This document shows positions 25,836 through 34,010 of a stretch of DNA of 37,319 bases, piece by piece. Source of the stretch: Rhizobium sp. Leaf453 (lineage in GTDB: Bacteria > Pseudomonadota > Alphaproteobacteria > Rhizobiales > Rhizobiaceae); contig NZ_LMRG01000011.1 of NCBI RefSeq assembly GCF_001425605.1, positions 1 through 37,319 on the forward strand. Direction: 5' to 3'. The position numbers were made by a program, and so were the translations under genes. The stretch's first letter is position 1; every line of letters begins with the position of its first letter. Under the pieces are notes generated by a model that made no database searches, was not told the DNA's origin, and worked only from the letters and a program-made list of their open reading frames with translations.

Positions 25836-26552
25836 TCATCCGTTCTTCTGTTCCATCCAGCCAGCGGCAGCGAAAATGCCCGGCACCTTGTCCAGCGTCG
25901 GCGCGGTTTCGTTCGGCCGATAATCGCCGATCGGTTTGCGGCCGGTGCCGCGATCGATCCAGACCGCGCGGAAACCCAATCGTTCGGCGGCGGTCAGGTC
26001 GAGATGCGGGCTGGCACAGATATGCACAAGCTGGTCCATGCCGATACCCAGTTCCTTCCAGGCATGATGAAAGATCTGCGTCGATGGCTTGTAGGCGCCG
26101 GCCTGCTCGGCGGTGATCACCCGGTCGATCAGACCGCCCAGTTGCGCGACATTTCCGGCAATGATCGCATCGTCGGTGTTGGAAATGATCGCCAGCCGGA
26201 AGCCCACCGCTTTCAGCTGCCCCAGAGCCCCGACGACCTCCGGAAAGGGCGGCATCCTGCCGATCGAGGATGTCAGGATTTCGGCATCCGAATCCTCGAA
26301 ATCAAGGCCGAACTCCTCCATGGCCAGCGCCAGTGATCGGGCCGAGACCTCCTTGAACGACCGGTGCGGCCGCTCCTGTTCCAGCGCATGCTCGTGCCGG
26401 TCATAGACCTTGATGAAGGCATCGCGGTCGATATCGCGCCCCTTCAGCGACAGGATCTTTTCCATCGCGGCAATCAGCCCCTCGTCCCATTGAATGAGGG
26501 TTCCATAACAATCGAAGGTCAGCCATATCGGCCGTTTTCCGGGAAGTGTCAT
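25836..26552 (-). CDS. Haloacid dehalogenase-type hydrolase (HAD superfamily)
   Basis: A 238-residue HAD hydrolase close in layout to type II 2-haloacid dehalogenases. The nucleophile is Asp14 in TFDCYGTLIQWD; the second residue of the motif is Tyr16 (DxY), the dehalogenase pattern, where phosphatases have DxD. Motif II is SNTDD, motif III the lysine in AGAYKPSTQIF, and motif IV lies near ICASPHLDLTAAERLGF. The enzyme could hydrolyse L-2-haloacids, but HAD enzymes with this motif also act on other substrates. It is co-transcribed with the downstream aldolase gene; a LysR gene is divergent 88 bases upstream. The ATG has a GAGGAG about 10 bases upstream. Confidence 0.88.
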   Translation of the reverse strand: MTLPGKRPIWLTFDCYGTLIQWDEGLIAAMEKILSLKGRDIDRDAFIKVYDRHEHALEQERPHRSFKEVSARSLALAMEEFGLDFEDSDAEILTSSIGRMPPFPEVVGALGQLKAVGFRLAIISNTDDAIIAGNVAQLGGLIDRVITAEQAGAYKPSTQIFHHAWKELGIGMDQLVHICASPHLDLTAAERLGFRAVWIDRGTGRKPIGDYRPNETAPTLDKVPGIFAAAGWMEQKNG

Positions 26553-26613
26553 ATCAATAGTCTCCTCGTTTCCGGCAGATTGACAAATTTTCGGATCATT
26601 GAGAAATTAAATA

Positions 26614-26626
26614 AGATAATTTATCT
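26614..26626. promoter_or_regulatory. AT-rich LysR-type operator in the divergent region
   Basis: AGATAATTTATCT is an odd-centred perfect palindrome within an unusually AT-rich stretch (about 26601-26630), 14 bases before the LysR ATG. It contains a T-N11-A type core, as at LysR autoregulatory sites, and could control both this regulator and the divergent HAD-aldolase operon. Confidence 0.5.
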
Positions 26627-26640
26627 CATGGGAAAATTGA

Positions 26641-27492
26641 ATGTCCTTCGGTTTCGATCTCGATCTCCTGCGCACCTTCGTCGCCGTGGTGGAATGCGAT
26701 GGCTTCACCCGCGCGGCCGAGCGTGTCCACCTGACGCAATCGACGGTGAGCCAGCAGGTCAAGAAGCTGGAGACCAATCTGGGCCACACCCTGCTCTTGC
26801 GCGACAAGTCCACCGGCGGTGTCCAGACGACGGAGGAAGGCGAGGTCCTGCTGAGCTATGCCCGGAAAATCCTGGCGACAGCGCAGGAGGCCATAGATGC
26901 GATGAGCACGCCGCAGGCGCCGAAAACCGTGCGCCTCGGCGTTCCCGAGGATTTCGCCGGGCGGCGGCTGATCGACCTCCTGTCGGGCTTTGCCGCCGCC
27001 TCGCCGCATATCCGGCTCGATACGGTGAGCGGCTGGAGCACGGAACTGCGCCGCCTGCTCGATGCCGGCGAGATCGACCTGGCCCTGATCAAGCGCGAGC
27101 CGGGCGATGGCGCCTGCCTCGCCAGCTGGAAGGAAGAGCTGGTCTGGGTGGACAGCGCCAGCCGTCCCGTGCGCGACGAGATCGTGCCGCTCGCCGTCTT
27201 CCCGGTCGGCTGCATCTACCGCGAGCGGGCCATCCGCGCCATCGAACGCAGCGGCCGCCGCTGGCGGATCGCCTATACCAGCCAAGGCCTGATGGGCGTC
27301 CAGGCCGCCGTCGCCTCCGGCCTCGGCATCAGCCTGCTGCCGTCGGACGCCCTCCTGCCCGATCACCGGAAACTCGGCCCCGCCCATGGTTTCGAAGCCC
27401 AGAAAGCCTCCGAACTGGCGCTGGTCAAGGGCAAGGCGCGGCTCTCCAACGAGGCCAAATCCCTCGGCGAGTTTCTGGCCGGCAATCTGTAG
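26641..27492 (+). CDS. LysR-family regulator of the HAD-aldolase operon
   Basis: A 283-residue LysR regulator. The helix-turn-helix lies at about 20-45 (FTRAAERVHLTQSTVSQQVK), followed by the wing LLLRDKSTGGVQTTEEG and an effector domain from about residue 90 (VRLGVPEDFAGRRLIDLLSG). It resembles the subgroup in which the wing carries a glycine-rich insertion, and the domain ends with QGLMGVQAAVASGLGISLLP. Divergent position and a palindrome just before its start suggest it controls itself and the HAD-aldolase pair. The inducer is unknown. Confidence 0.9.
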   Translation: MSFGFDLDLLRTFVAVVECDGFTRAAERVHLTQSTVSQQVKKLETNLGHTLLLRDKSTGGVQTTEEGEVLLSYARKILATAQEAIDAMSTPQAPKTVRLGVPEDFAGRRLIDLLSGFAAASPHIRLDTVSGWSTELRRLLDAGEIDLALIKREPGDGACLASWKEELVWVDSASRPVRDEIVPLAVFPVGCIYRERAIRAIERSGRRWRIAYTSQGLMGVQAAVASGLGISLLPSDALLPDHRKLGPAHGFEAQKASELALVKGKARLSNEAKSLGEFLAGNL

Positions 27493-27522
27493 ACCTGACC
27501 GGTTAGCGCGCGAAACTTCGAA

Positions 27523-27540
27523 TTGTCACATACCTGTCAT
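27523..27540 (+). promoter_or_regulatory. Pho box (PhoB-binding site) upstream of ppk2
   Basis: TTGTCAC (27523-27529), four bases, then CTGTCAT (27534-27540): two 7-base direct repeats with the 11-base period of the PhoB consensus CTGTCAT-N4-CTGTCAT. The second repeat is perfect. It ends 90 bases before the ppk2 ATG, on the right strand. This predicts induction by phosphate starvation. Confidence 0.75.
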
Positions 27541-27630
27541 CAAACCCTGTTCCTGTGCCGCCAAACTCCGCTCAGCGCCGCGCAAAGGTCGCTGAACGTT
27601 CAGATAACGTGGCCAACAGGGATTTGACCG

Positions 27631-28533
27631 ATGATCGACCACCTCGACCGCATCAAGGCGGAAATTGCCGACAGCTTTGACGAAGAGCTGGAAATGCAGA
27701 TGGAAGAAGACCGCCTCGACGAACTGGTCGCCGAAGGCATGTCCGGCCCGGCCGAACCGTCACTGGAGCGCAAGACCTATTTCCGCGAACTGTTCCGCCT
27801 CCAGCATGAACTGGTCCGCCTGCAGGATTGGGTCCAGTACAAGAAGCTCAAGGTCGTGGTCCTGTTCGAAGGCCGCGATTCGGCCGGCAAGGGCGGCGCC
27901 ATCAAGCGCGTCACCCAGCGCCTCAATCCGCGTGTCTGCCGCACCGTCGCCCTGCCCGCGCCGACCGAGCGCGAAAAGAACCAGTGGTATTTCCAGCGCT
28001 ACGTGCCGCATCTGCCGACGGCAGGCGAAATGGTGCTGTTCGATCGCTCCTGGTACAACCGCGCCGGCGTCGAGCGCGTCATGGGCTTCTGCACGCCCGA
28101 TCAGGTGGAAGAATTTTTCCGTGACGTGCCGGAATTCGAGCGCATGCTGGTCCGCTCCGGCATCATCCTGATCAAATACTGGTTCTCGATCACCAACGAG
28201 GAGCAGGAATTCCGCTTCCAGATGCGTATCCACGATCCGCTGAAGCAGTGGAAACTCTCACCAATGGACCTCGAAAGCCGCGTCCATTGGGAAGACTATA
28301 CCAAGGCCAAGGAAGAAATGCTGGCCCGCACCCATATCCCCGAATCTCCCTGGTGGGTCGTCCAGGCCGTCGACAAGAAAAAGGCCCGCCTCAACTGCAT
28401 CGCCCACCTCCTGGCGCAAATCCCCTACGAGGACGTGCCCAAGCCCGAACTCATCCTCCCCGAACGCGTCCGCCACGACGACTACATCCGCCACCCGGTT
28501 CCCCCGGAAATGTACGTGCCGGAAGTGTATTGA
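27631..28533 (+). CDS. ppk2: Polyphosphate kinase 2 (PPK2 family)
   Basis: A 300-residue cytosolic kinase that transfers phosphate between polyphosphate and nucleotides, usually making GTP or ATP from the diphosphate. The P-loop core shows Walker A GRDSAGKGG (81-89), Walker B FDRSWYNR (Asp138) and the lid region with VHWEDYTKAKEEML. The early motif QDWVQYKKLKVVVLFEGRD is typical. An acidic helix occupies residues 10-35. It lies alone, preceded by a Pho box, so a role in drawing on polyphosphate during phosphate limitation fits. Class (mono- or diphosphate acceptor) cannot be fixed, though one-domain size fits class I or III. Confidence 0.93.
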   Translation: MIDHLDRIKAEIADSFDEELEMQMEEDRLDELVAEGMSGPAEPSLERKTYFRELFRLQHELVRLQDWVQYKKLKVVVLFEGRDSAGKGGAIKRVTQRLNPRVCRTVALPAPTEREKNQWYFQRYVPHLPTAGEMVLFDRSWYNRAGVERVMGFCTPDQVEEFFRDVPEFERMLVRSGIILIKYWFSITNEEQEFRFQMRIHDPLKQWKLSPMDLESRVHWEDYTKAKEEMLARTHIPESPWWVVQAVDKKKARLNCIAHLLAQIPYEDVPKPELILPERVRHDDYIRHPVPPEMYVPEVY

Positions 28534-28552
28534 TAAGGGGTGATGCGAGCCA

Positions 28553-28599
28553 ATCTCCCCATTGCGGGGGAGATGTCGGCGGAGCCGACAGAGGGGGTG
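28553..28599 (+). repeat. Rhizobial-type palindromic repeat, copy C
   Basis: ATCTCCCC (28553-28560) pairs with GGGGAGAT (28567-28574), followed at once by GTCGGC-GGA-GCCGAC (28575-28589) and AGAGGGGGT. This is the cleanest of three copies of the two-hairpin element in this window. It may also end ppk2 transcription, lying 20 bases after its stop. Confidence 0.7.
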
Positions 28600-28761
28600 A
28601 TGGCGGCGAATTCCGTAAAGGCACTCATCATGCGTCTCGAACGCTTCCTCAACGTCCATGGCCGCGTCTTCGTGGCATCGCCCATTCCCTGCAAGTCTGG
28701 ATCACCCGGCCAAGCATGATAGCAGCTTGACTCGTTCAGGCTCTGCCGCAGAGTTTCCGCT

Positions 28762-29064
28762 ATGCTCGACCCGATTGACCCCATCCTTCCACCCGGCGTT
28801 GCGGATCGCGTCATCGAGTTGTATGTTAGCGGGCCATTATTCGCTGCGGGCGCCCTATACGCTCTGTACTGGTTTCTTCGGTCTCTTCATTTCCATGCAA
28901 AAAACGGCTGGAATTTTTCCGAGGATTTCGGTCCGCTGATCATCGATGAAGCCACGCAAAAACCGGTACGTGGCGTTCAGAAGCTGATCTCTCTCACCGT
29001 GTTTATGATCATCTTTGCGGGTTTTGCCGCTCTGATATTTTTCGCGCCGCGCTCGCTCCCCTAG
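28762..29064 (+). CDS. Small two-helix membrane protein
   Basis: A 100-residue protein with two membrane segments, about residues 25-43 (LFAAGALYALYWFLRSL) and 76-95 (LISLTVFMIIFAGFAALIFF). Between them is a hydrophilic loop containing NGWNFSEDFGPLIIDEATQK. No family is recognised. The hydrophobic pattern and the absence of better frames support coding. The ATG lacks a strong Shine-Dalgarno site; AGAG lies about ten bases upstream. It stands alone between repeat copy C and the convergent FlbD-like gene. Confidence 0.55.
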   Translation: MLDPIDPILPPGVADRVIELYVSGPLFAAGALYALYWFLRSLHFHAKNGWNFSEDFGPLIIDEATQKPVRGVQKLISLTVFMIIFAGFAALIFFAPRSLP

Positions 29065-29254
29065 CGACCGACTAATGACGCCACCACCCAGCGGCTCGGC
29101 TCGATTTGAATGAGGCACAAACCCTAAGATCGATTTCGCACACCATCCCCTCGCCCTGTCCTCACGGCGTTCTTGAATCTCGAGTTTCAACGAGTTGATG
29201 AAACTTTCGCCATTACCGGAAGTTTTTTGAAAAAAGCGAACCCGCCCTCAACGT

Positions 29255-29719
29255 CTACCGCCGGGATCCTTTCGATCTCTTCGGTTCGCGCCCGACCAGG
29301 CTCGTTACCATCGCTTCCTCATTTGGTGCTTCTTGCTGTTTCTCGGCCATGGCGGCTGCCACAACGTCAACAGCCGTGCTCATTGCTTCAGCCACCACGT
29401 ATTCGGCATGCTCGCCGCCAGCGGTGGTACGGATGACAGCGTTATCGGTGCGCTGATAAACCGCCACGATCTGCGCAACGTTGAACTGAATAGCGCCGCC
29501 GTCCTTGTTACGCGTGAACTGGACCAGCTTCACGCCCAGCGAGGAGAGTTTTTCAGCCACATCTTCAGCGGTCTCCGAGACGACAAAGCTGGCGTTTTCG
29601 CCGCCGGCCGCAGTCCTGATGACTGTTTGTCCCTTCGTTTCGAATACGGCTACGACGAGGCCGCCGCTGAGCAACAAATCACCCTTACCGTCGGTGCGGA
29701 CGAGTTTCGCGAACAACAT
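29255..29719 (-). CDS. Tandem FlbD-like repeat protein
   Basis: A 154-residue protein made of two similar halves of about 55 residues. Each has a strand-rich unit around VIRTAAGGENASFVV (first) and VIRTTAGGEHAEYVV (second), followed by a helix (AEDVAEKLSS; STAVDVVAAAM). The pattern, FTR-x-(G)-x-x-I-x-x-N-x-x-x-I-x-x-V...TVI-x-x-x-x-G-x-x-x-x-V, resembles the small FlbD domain found singly in some flagellar operons. No flagellar genes are nearby, so the likeness may be only in fold. The C-terminal 35 residues are polar and probably disordered. ATG preceded by AAAGGA. Function unknown. Confidence 0.6.
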   Translation of the reverse strand: MLFAKLVRTDGKGDLLLSGGLVVAVFETKGQTVIRTAAGGENASFVVSETAEDVAEKLSSLGVKLVQFTRNKDGGAIQFNVAQIVAVYQRTDNAVIRTTAGGEHAEYVVAEAMSTAVDVVAAAMAEKQQEAPNEEAMVTSLVGREPKRSKGSRR

Positions 29720-29918
29720 GGAATCCTTTGATGAACGATGGCGGGAGCATGACGCACAAGTTCAATTAGTGTCTGCGACCGGGATGTCAATGCAGGCGAG
29801 TAACATCGCTGCCGTCGGCGTGCGCTTGGTAGCCTTCCGCATCGGGGTCGATGAAATCGTCTTTGATTACCGCTGCGCTTTTACAGGATCGCCCTTGTTT
29901 CCTGACCGGGAGCGGCAT

Positions 29919-30431
29919 TCAGGACGCTGCCGCAACCACTTCCCCCTTCCGCGCCACCACCGCCAGATACGCCGCCTGCAATTCCGCGAACACCGAACGG
30001 TCCGGCATCGGCGTGCCGAGATGCAGCCCCCGCAACTCCACCATGAACGCCTCCCACATCTGCGGCCCGCCGTTTTCCAGCAATTCCGCGCGGATCGACA
30101 ATTCCTCGGAGGCCGGCGTGTGCCGCCGGCCCCAGGCGCCCATCTGCGCGAGCAGCGGCACGAGCTGGATGGATGGCTCCGTGAGGCTGTAGATGCCCTT
30201 TTGCTTGTGGCTGGGATCGTCCGCGCGCGAGAGCATGCCGCTTTCGCTGAGGCGCTTCAGCCGGTCGGCCAGCACGTTTGAGGCTATGCCTTCTTCCGAT
30301 TGCGTGAGAAGCTCGCGGAAATGCCGGCGATTGCCAAACATCAGGTCGCGAATGACGATCAGGCTCCAGCGGTCGCCGAGCATTTCGAGGGTGAGATTGA
30401 TCGGGCATCCCGACCGGTGTGCAATATCCAT
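29919..30431 (-). CDS. HxlR-family transcriptional regulator
   Basis: A 170-residue winged-helix regulator. The HxlR domain fills residues 8-100: Cys9-PINLTLEMLGDRWSLIVIRDL, then FGNRRHFRELLTQSEEGIAS, NVLADRLKRLSESGML and a wing with KGIYSLTEPS. The lone Cys9 is the redox-sensing position in several HxlR relatives, so a response to oxidants or electrophiles is possible but unproven. The C-terminal 70 residues extend beyond the usual 110-130 length. Divergent from a glutathione-S-transferase-like gene across 90 bases, which is the likely target. A gap of 199 bases separates it from the FlbD-like gene and shows nothing I can support. Confidence 0.9.
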   Translation of the reverse strand: MDIAHRSGCPINLTLEMLGDRWSLIVIRDLMFGNRRHFRELLTQSEEGIASNVLADRLKRLSESGMLSRADDPSHKQKGIYSLTEPSIQLVPLLAQMGAWGRRHTPASEELSIRAELLENGGPQMWEAFMVELRGLHLGTPMPDRSVFAELQAAYLAVVARKGEVVAAAS

Positions 30432-30521
30432 GTTCCGCCCTTCACTAAACTGCTTGCAATATAGGATCGGTTACCCTACAAAACAACCAGTTGCATTCTG
30501 AAATCAGTCAGGGAGGATATC

Positions 30522-31181
30522 ATGGCCTTGCAGCTCTTCGCCCATCCCTTCTCGTCCTATTGCCAGAAGGTGCTGACCGCGCTTTACGAAAACGACACGC
30601 CGTTCGAATTGCGCATGCTGGGACCGGACACGCCGGATGTCGCCGCCGAATGGTGCAAGCTCTGGCCGATGAAGCGCATGCCGGTGTTGAAGGATGGCGA
30701 TGAAACCGTGATGGAGGCGACGGTCATCGTCGAATATCTCGGGCTCAACCATCCCGGCTCCGTCCGCTTCCTGCCGTCCGATCCCAGGGCGGCCCTGACG
30801 GCGCGGATGATGGACCGCTTCTTCGACAATTACATCATGACGCCGATGCAGAAAGTGGTCTTCAACCAGATCCGTCCGGAAGCGGATCGCGATCCGTATG
30901 GCGTCAACGAGGCCAAGGCCATGCTCGACGATGCCTATGCCTGGCTGGACGGTACGATGGCAAACCGGCAATGGGCGGCCGGAGATGTGTTCAGCCTCGC
31001 CGATTGCGCCGCCTCTCCCTCGCTGTTTTATGCCGACTGGGTGCATCCGATCCCGGAAACTTTTGCCCATGTCCGCGCCTATCGCGCCCGCCTGCTGGCC
31101 CGACCCGCCTTTGCCCGCGCGGTCGACGGAGGTCGTCCCTATCGCCACTTCTTCCCGCTTGGCGCGCCGGATCGCGACTAA
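30522..31181 (+). CDS. Glutathione S-transferase-like protein
   Basis: A 219-residue cytosolic GST-fold protein. An N-terminal thioredoxin-like domain (about 1-78) begins LQLFAHPFSSYCQKVLTALY, with Ser11/Ser12 and Cys14 as candidates for activating glutathione; KRMPVLKDGD provides the cis-proline and VMEATVIVEYL the glutathione-binding acidic/Thr segment. The helical C-terminal domain contains AAGDVFSLADCAASPSLFYADW, with the N-capping motif (S-x-x-D). It probably conjugates or reduces electrophiles. The start has a strong GGGAGGA. It is divergent from an HxlR regulator, which would fit inducible detoxification. Confidence 0.9.
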   Translation: MALQLFAHPFSSYCQKVLTALYENDTPFELRMLGPDTPDVAAEWCKLWPMKRMPVLKDGDETVMEATVIVEYLGLNHPGSVRFLPSDPRAALTARMMDRFFDNYIMTPMQKVVFNQIRPEADRDPYGVNEAKAMLDDAYAWLDGTMANRQWAAGDVFSLADCAASPSLFYADWVHPIPETFAHVRAYRARLLARPAFARAVDGGRPYRHFFPLGAPDRD

Positions 31182-31622
31182 TCACAATCAAAAATTGAAT
31201 TCATCAGCAATTATTCCATCATCCGGCAGCCGATATACCCCAAACGGGTGAATCGCCAGTCGTCGAATCACGCTAAGGTCCGCGTGTGAATGCGGCGCGA
31301 CCTGAGCCACCCCGCCCATCGGCGGCGGGGTGGAGCCGACCATGATGGTTACACTCGCCAGAATGTCGTATCTTGTTGAAAAGACTTTACAATCAATGTG
31401 ATTGGAAGCCTTGGAAAGCTGTGTGCGGAGCCGCCCGATGTCGAAGAGGGGCCAGATCGTGCCGCATATTGGCCCTAGGTCCAACTATCCAAGGCGGCTC
31501 ATTTGGTGAACGTTTCGAGGTGGAAAGCGCGCTGATGTCCACAGGCCGATCGTGGACAATGAACCCACAGCCGCTTTGCCTGTCTTGGGTTCTTTGATCG
31601 ACTTGAAGAGTGAGAGAGTATC
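31182..31622. other. Intergenic region with a strong hairpin
   Basis: These 441 bases are AT-richer in parts. A 10-bp perfect hairpin CCACCCCGCC/GGCGGGGTGG at 31307-31333 with a 7-base loop stands out. On the minus strand 31188-31484 is open for 98 codons; its end, VIRRLAIHPFGVYRLPDDG, looks protein-like, but the hairpin lies inside it and no Shine-Dalgarno site or family match is seen, so I do not call a gene. The promoter of the 68-residue gene probably lies near 31500-31600. Confidence 0.4.
31307..31333. terminator. GC-rich hairpin after the GST gene
   Basis: A 10-bp perfect stem with a 7-base loop, 126 bases downstream of the GST stop. No U-tract follows, so it may stabilise or regulate RNA and need not terminate transcription. 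Confidence 0.4.
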
Positions 31623-31829
31623 ATGGCCATCAAGAACGTATTCCCTGATGATATCTGGAACGCTGCGGTGAAGGCCCGGACCAGCGTTTCGGAAGAATAT
31701 TTCGCCGATCATTCGGCCATCGTGATTGCCCGTGCCATCCTGGCCGAGCGCAACAGATGGGCCGACCTGACGGCACGCGTGGAAAATGAGCCGCCTGTCT
31801 TCGCCACATCGGAAATCGCCATTCGATAA
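31623..31829 (+). CDS. Small hypothetical protein
   Basis: A 68-residue soluble protein, MAIKNVFPDDIWNAAVKART at the start, with two likely helices and no membrane segment. The start has a GAGAGAG seven to eight bases upstream, better than most short frames here. I do not recognise a family. It is convergent with the sensor kinase gene, whose end lies 78 bases away. Size and helical content resemble small rhizobial proteins of unknown function. Confidence 0.5.
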   Translation: MAIKNVFPDDIWNAAVKARTSVSEEYFADHSAIVIARAILAERNRWADLTARVENEPPVFATSEIAIR

Positions 31830-31907
31830 GGCACGCATCCGGCGCCAAAAATATCCTGGCCGCAAAGCGCCCGATGGCGCAGCGGCCGGGCCTATCGGCG
31901 AAAGCAA

Positions 31908-33227
31908 CTAGCTTGCGGCGGCGCCAAAACGCAACACCACTTCAAAGCCATCCGCCCGGCCTGTTGCCGGGGACAAAACCTCGAATCCGACATTCATCTG
32001 CTGCAGCAACCGCTCGGCGATCGACAGGCCGAGCCCGGATCCGGACGCGACCGTGCTGCCACGGCCGAAACGCCGGCGTATCACCGCCATTTCGTCCGCG
32101 GATAACGGCACCGCCCCGTTCACGATGCGCACCACGCCCCCCTGCTCAAGACGGATATTCACCGGCTCATCGCGACGACCGTGCAGCAGCGCGTTTTCGA
32201 TCAGGTTACGCAGCACGATGGCAAAGGCATCCTCGCTATAAGTGCCGACCAGCGCGGCGCCGTCTTCGCGGTGAAGCTGCAGGCGATCCGGCTGTGGCGT
32301 ACTGCGCTTGAAATCGGTCACCACCAGTTCCAACACCCGCGCAAGATCGACGCTCTCAGCCCCCCCACCGATGCCGGCCTCGGCACGCGCCAGTTGCAGC
32401 AGTTTTTCCGTCGTGTGGCGCAGATTAATCAGCGACGCTTCAATCTGCTGTGCCCTCCGTCTGCCGGGACCGTCGAGTTCGGCGATCAGCATCTGGGTCT
32501 GCGCTAAGGCACCGGCGATCGGCGTCCGCAGTTCATGGGCGCTGTTGGCGGTGAATTCCCGCTCGGCGTCGAAGGCGGATTGCAATCGCACCAGAAGGTG
32601 ATTGACCGAGCGGGCGATCGGGCGCAGTTCGCGCGGCAGCATGTCGGATGCGACCGGCGCCATGTTGCCGCCGTCCTTTTCCTCGATCGCCTCGCGCAGG
32701 TCATCGACCGGCGCCAGCGTCCGCCGCACGATCTGCCGGATCAGCAGCACGCTGACGGGAATGAGCACGAGCACCGGTAGGAACAGGGCAAGACTGCCCT
32801 CGTTCAGCGCCTCTGACCGGTTTTCCAGGGCGTCTGCCACCTGCACGAAAATCTTGTCGCCGGGTGAGGACGCCGTGAAGAACCGATAGGTATCATCGGT
32901 AAAGAACCCACGCTTCAGCGGCACGTCAAAGGGCGCTTCGGGCGCGTCATGGGACCGGAACAGCAATTCCCCGCCGGCATTGCGCACCTGATAGACCAGA
33001 TATTCCTCGCCGGCATCGTCGGTCTGGTCGCGTCGCGGATAGGCTTCACCCTGGCGTCGGTCCATTTCGTCGACAATCAGCGGCACCAGCCGCTCGGCGG
33101 TCTCCTGCAGCGAGCCATCGAAAATCTCGCCGAATTCGTCGTGCATGACGGAAACGCCGAGACCGGCGGCAATCAGCCAGAAGGCGGTCGCAGCCCCCGT
33201 CAGCCAGAGGATCAGGCGCCGCGTCAT
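31908..33227 (-). CDS. Sensor histidine kinase, PmrB/QseC-like
   Basis: A 439-residue membrane sensor kinase. Two membrane segments, about 5-27 and 146-166, enclose a roughly 120-residue periplasmic sensor domain containing DEMDRRQGEAYPRRDQTDD, whose acidic clusters could bind metal or cationic peptides (inference). A HAMP-like linker follows, then HisKA with His231 (SAHELRTPIAGALAQTQ) and HATPase_c with the N box (LRNLIENALLHG) and G box (GSGLGLSIAERLL). It phosphorylates the response regulator encoded 26 bases upstream. The reading frame is open further upstream inside the regulator gene, but MTRRLILWL at 33227 fits family length and topology. With the phosphoethanolamine transferase gene upstream it forms a pmrCAB-like operon. 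Confidence 0.92.
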   Translation of the reverse strand: MTRRLILWLTGAATAFWLIAAGLGVSVMHDEFGEIFDGSLQETAERLVPLIVDEMDRRQGEAYPRRDQTDDAGEEYLVYQVRNAGGELLFRSHDAPEAPFDVPLKRGFFTDDTYRFFTASSPGDKIFVQVADALENRSEALNEGSLALFLPVLVLIPVSVLLIRQIVRRTLAPVDDLREAIEEKDGGNMAPVASDMLPRELRPIARSVNHLLVRLQSAFDAEREFTANSAHELRTPIAGALAQTQMLIAELDGPGRRRAQQIEASLINLRHTTEKLLQLARAEAGIGGGAESVDLARVLELVVTDFKRSTPQPDRLQLHREDGAALVGTYSEDAFAIVLRNLIENALLHGRRDEPVNIRLEQGGVVRIVNGAVPLSADEMAVIRRRFGRGSTVASGSGLGLSIAERLLQQMNVGFEVLSPATGRADGFEVVLRFGAAAS

Positions 33228-33253
33228 GCTCTGCCCGCCGGGCTTTTGCTCCC

Positions 33254-33916
33254 TCACGCCGGCGCCCCGATCTTGTAGCCGACGCCACGGACGGTGGCGA
33301 CATGGTCGCGTCCGAGCTTCTTGCGCAGGCGGCTGACATAGACCTCCACCGTATTGCTCTCGATCTCCGACCCGAAAGCGTAGAGCGCCTCCTCGATCTG
33401 CGCCTTGGAGATGATCGCGCCCGGCCGGGCGAGCAGCGTATCGAGCACTGCCCATTCGCGGCCCGACAGGCTGACTTCCTCCTCGCCCAAAAACACCCGC
33501 CGATCGGCCTGGCTGATCTTCAGATCAGCGAGGCGGATCACCGGCGAAACATTGCCACCAGTGCGGCGGAGCACTGCCAGCATGCGGGCCGAAAGTTCGC
33601 CGAGATCGAATGGCTTGACGAGATAATCGTCCGCGCCGCTGTTCAACCCTTCGATCCGGTCGGAAATCTGGTCGTGGGCGGTGAGAATGATAACCGGCGT
33701 GGCATTGCCCGAAGCCCGCAGCTCTTTCAGCAGCGCGATGCCGATACCATCGGGAAGCCGCAGATCGAGCAAAATGAGACCATAGCTGACGGCGCGCAGC
33801 GATGCGCGGGCATCCTCCAGCGTCGTCATCCAGTCGACGGCATGGTCCTGCGCCGCAACATGATCGCGAACGGCCTCCCCCAATATTTCGTTGTCCTCGA
33901 CAAGCAGAATGCGCAA
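33254..33916 (-). CDS. OmpR/PmrA-like response regulator
   Basis: A 220-residue two-component regulator. The receiver domain has acidic residues EDN (7-9), phosphorylation site Asp51 (LILLDLRLPDG) and the conserved lysine in DYLVKPFDLGEL. The OmpR-type winged helix follows (SLSGREWAVLDTLLARPGAI, then SNTVEVYVSRLRKKLG and TVRGVGYKI). The start is TTG with AAGGG about nine bases upstream; an in-frame stop shortly before it leaves no ATG choice. It is encoded between the phosphoethanolamine transferase gene and the kinase gene and probably activates the operon. Confidence 0.93.
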   Translation of the reverse strand: MRILLVEDNEILGEAVRDHVAAQDHAVDWMTTLEDARASLRAVSYGLILLDLRLPDGIGIALLKELRASGNATPVIILTAHDQISDRIEGLNSGADDYLVKPFDLGELSARMLAVLRRTGGNVSPVIRLADLKISQADRRVFLGEEEVSLSGREWAVLDTLLARPGAIISKAQIEEALYAFGSEIESNTVEVYVSRLRKKLGRDHVATVRGVGYKIGAPA

Positions 33917-34010
33917 CCCGCTGGCCCTTTTCCAGTCAGCCTTAACGGCCTGTTATTCCCTCTTTGACCGGCACGGTCAAACGGCTTCGATCCACAGTAT
34001 CCACGCCCAG

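Noticed and set aside
29720..29918. Plus-strand frame reading MESFDERWREHDAQ near the FlbD-like gene
   Set aside because: It looks protein-like for about 50 codons but runs on antisense into the HxlR gene with no conserved features.
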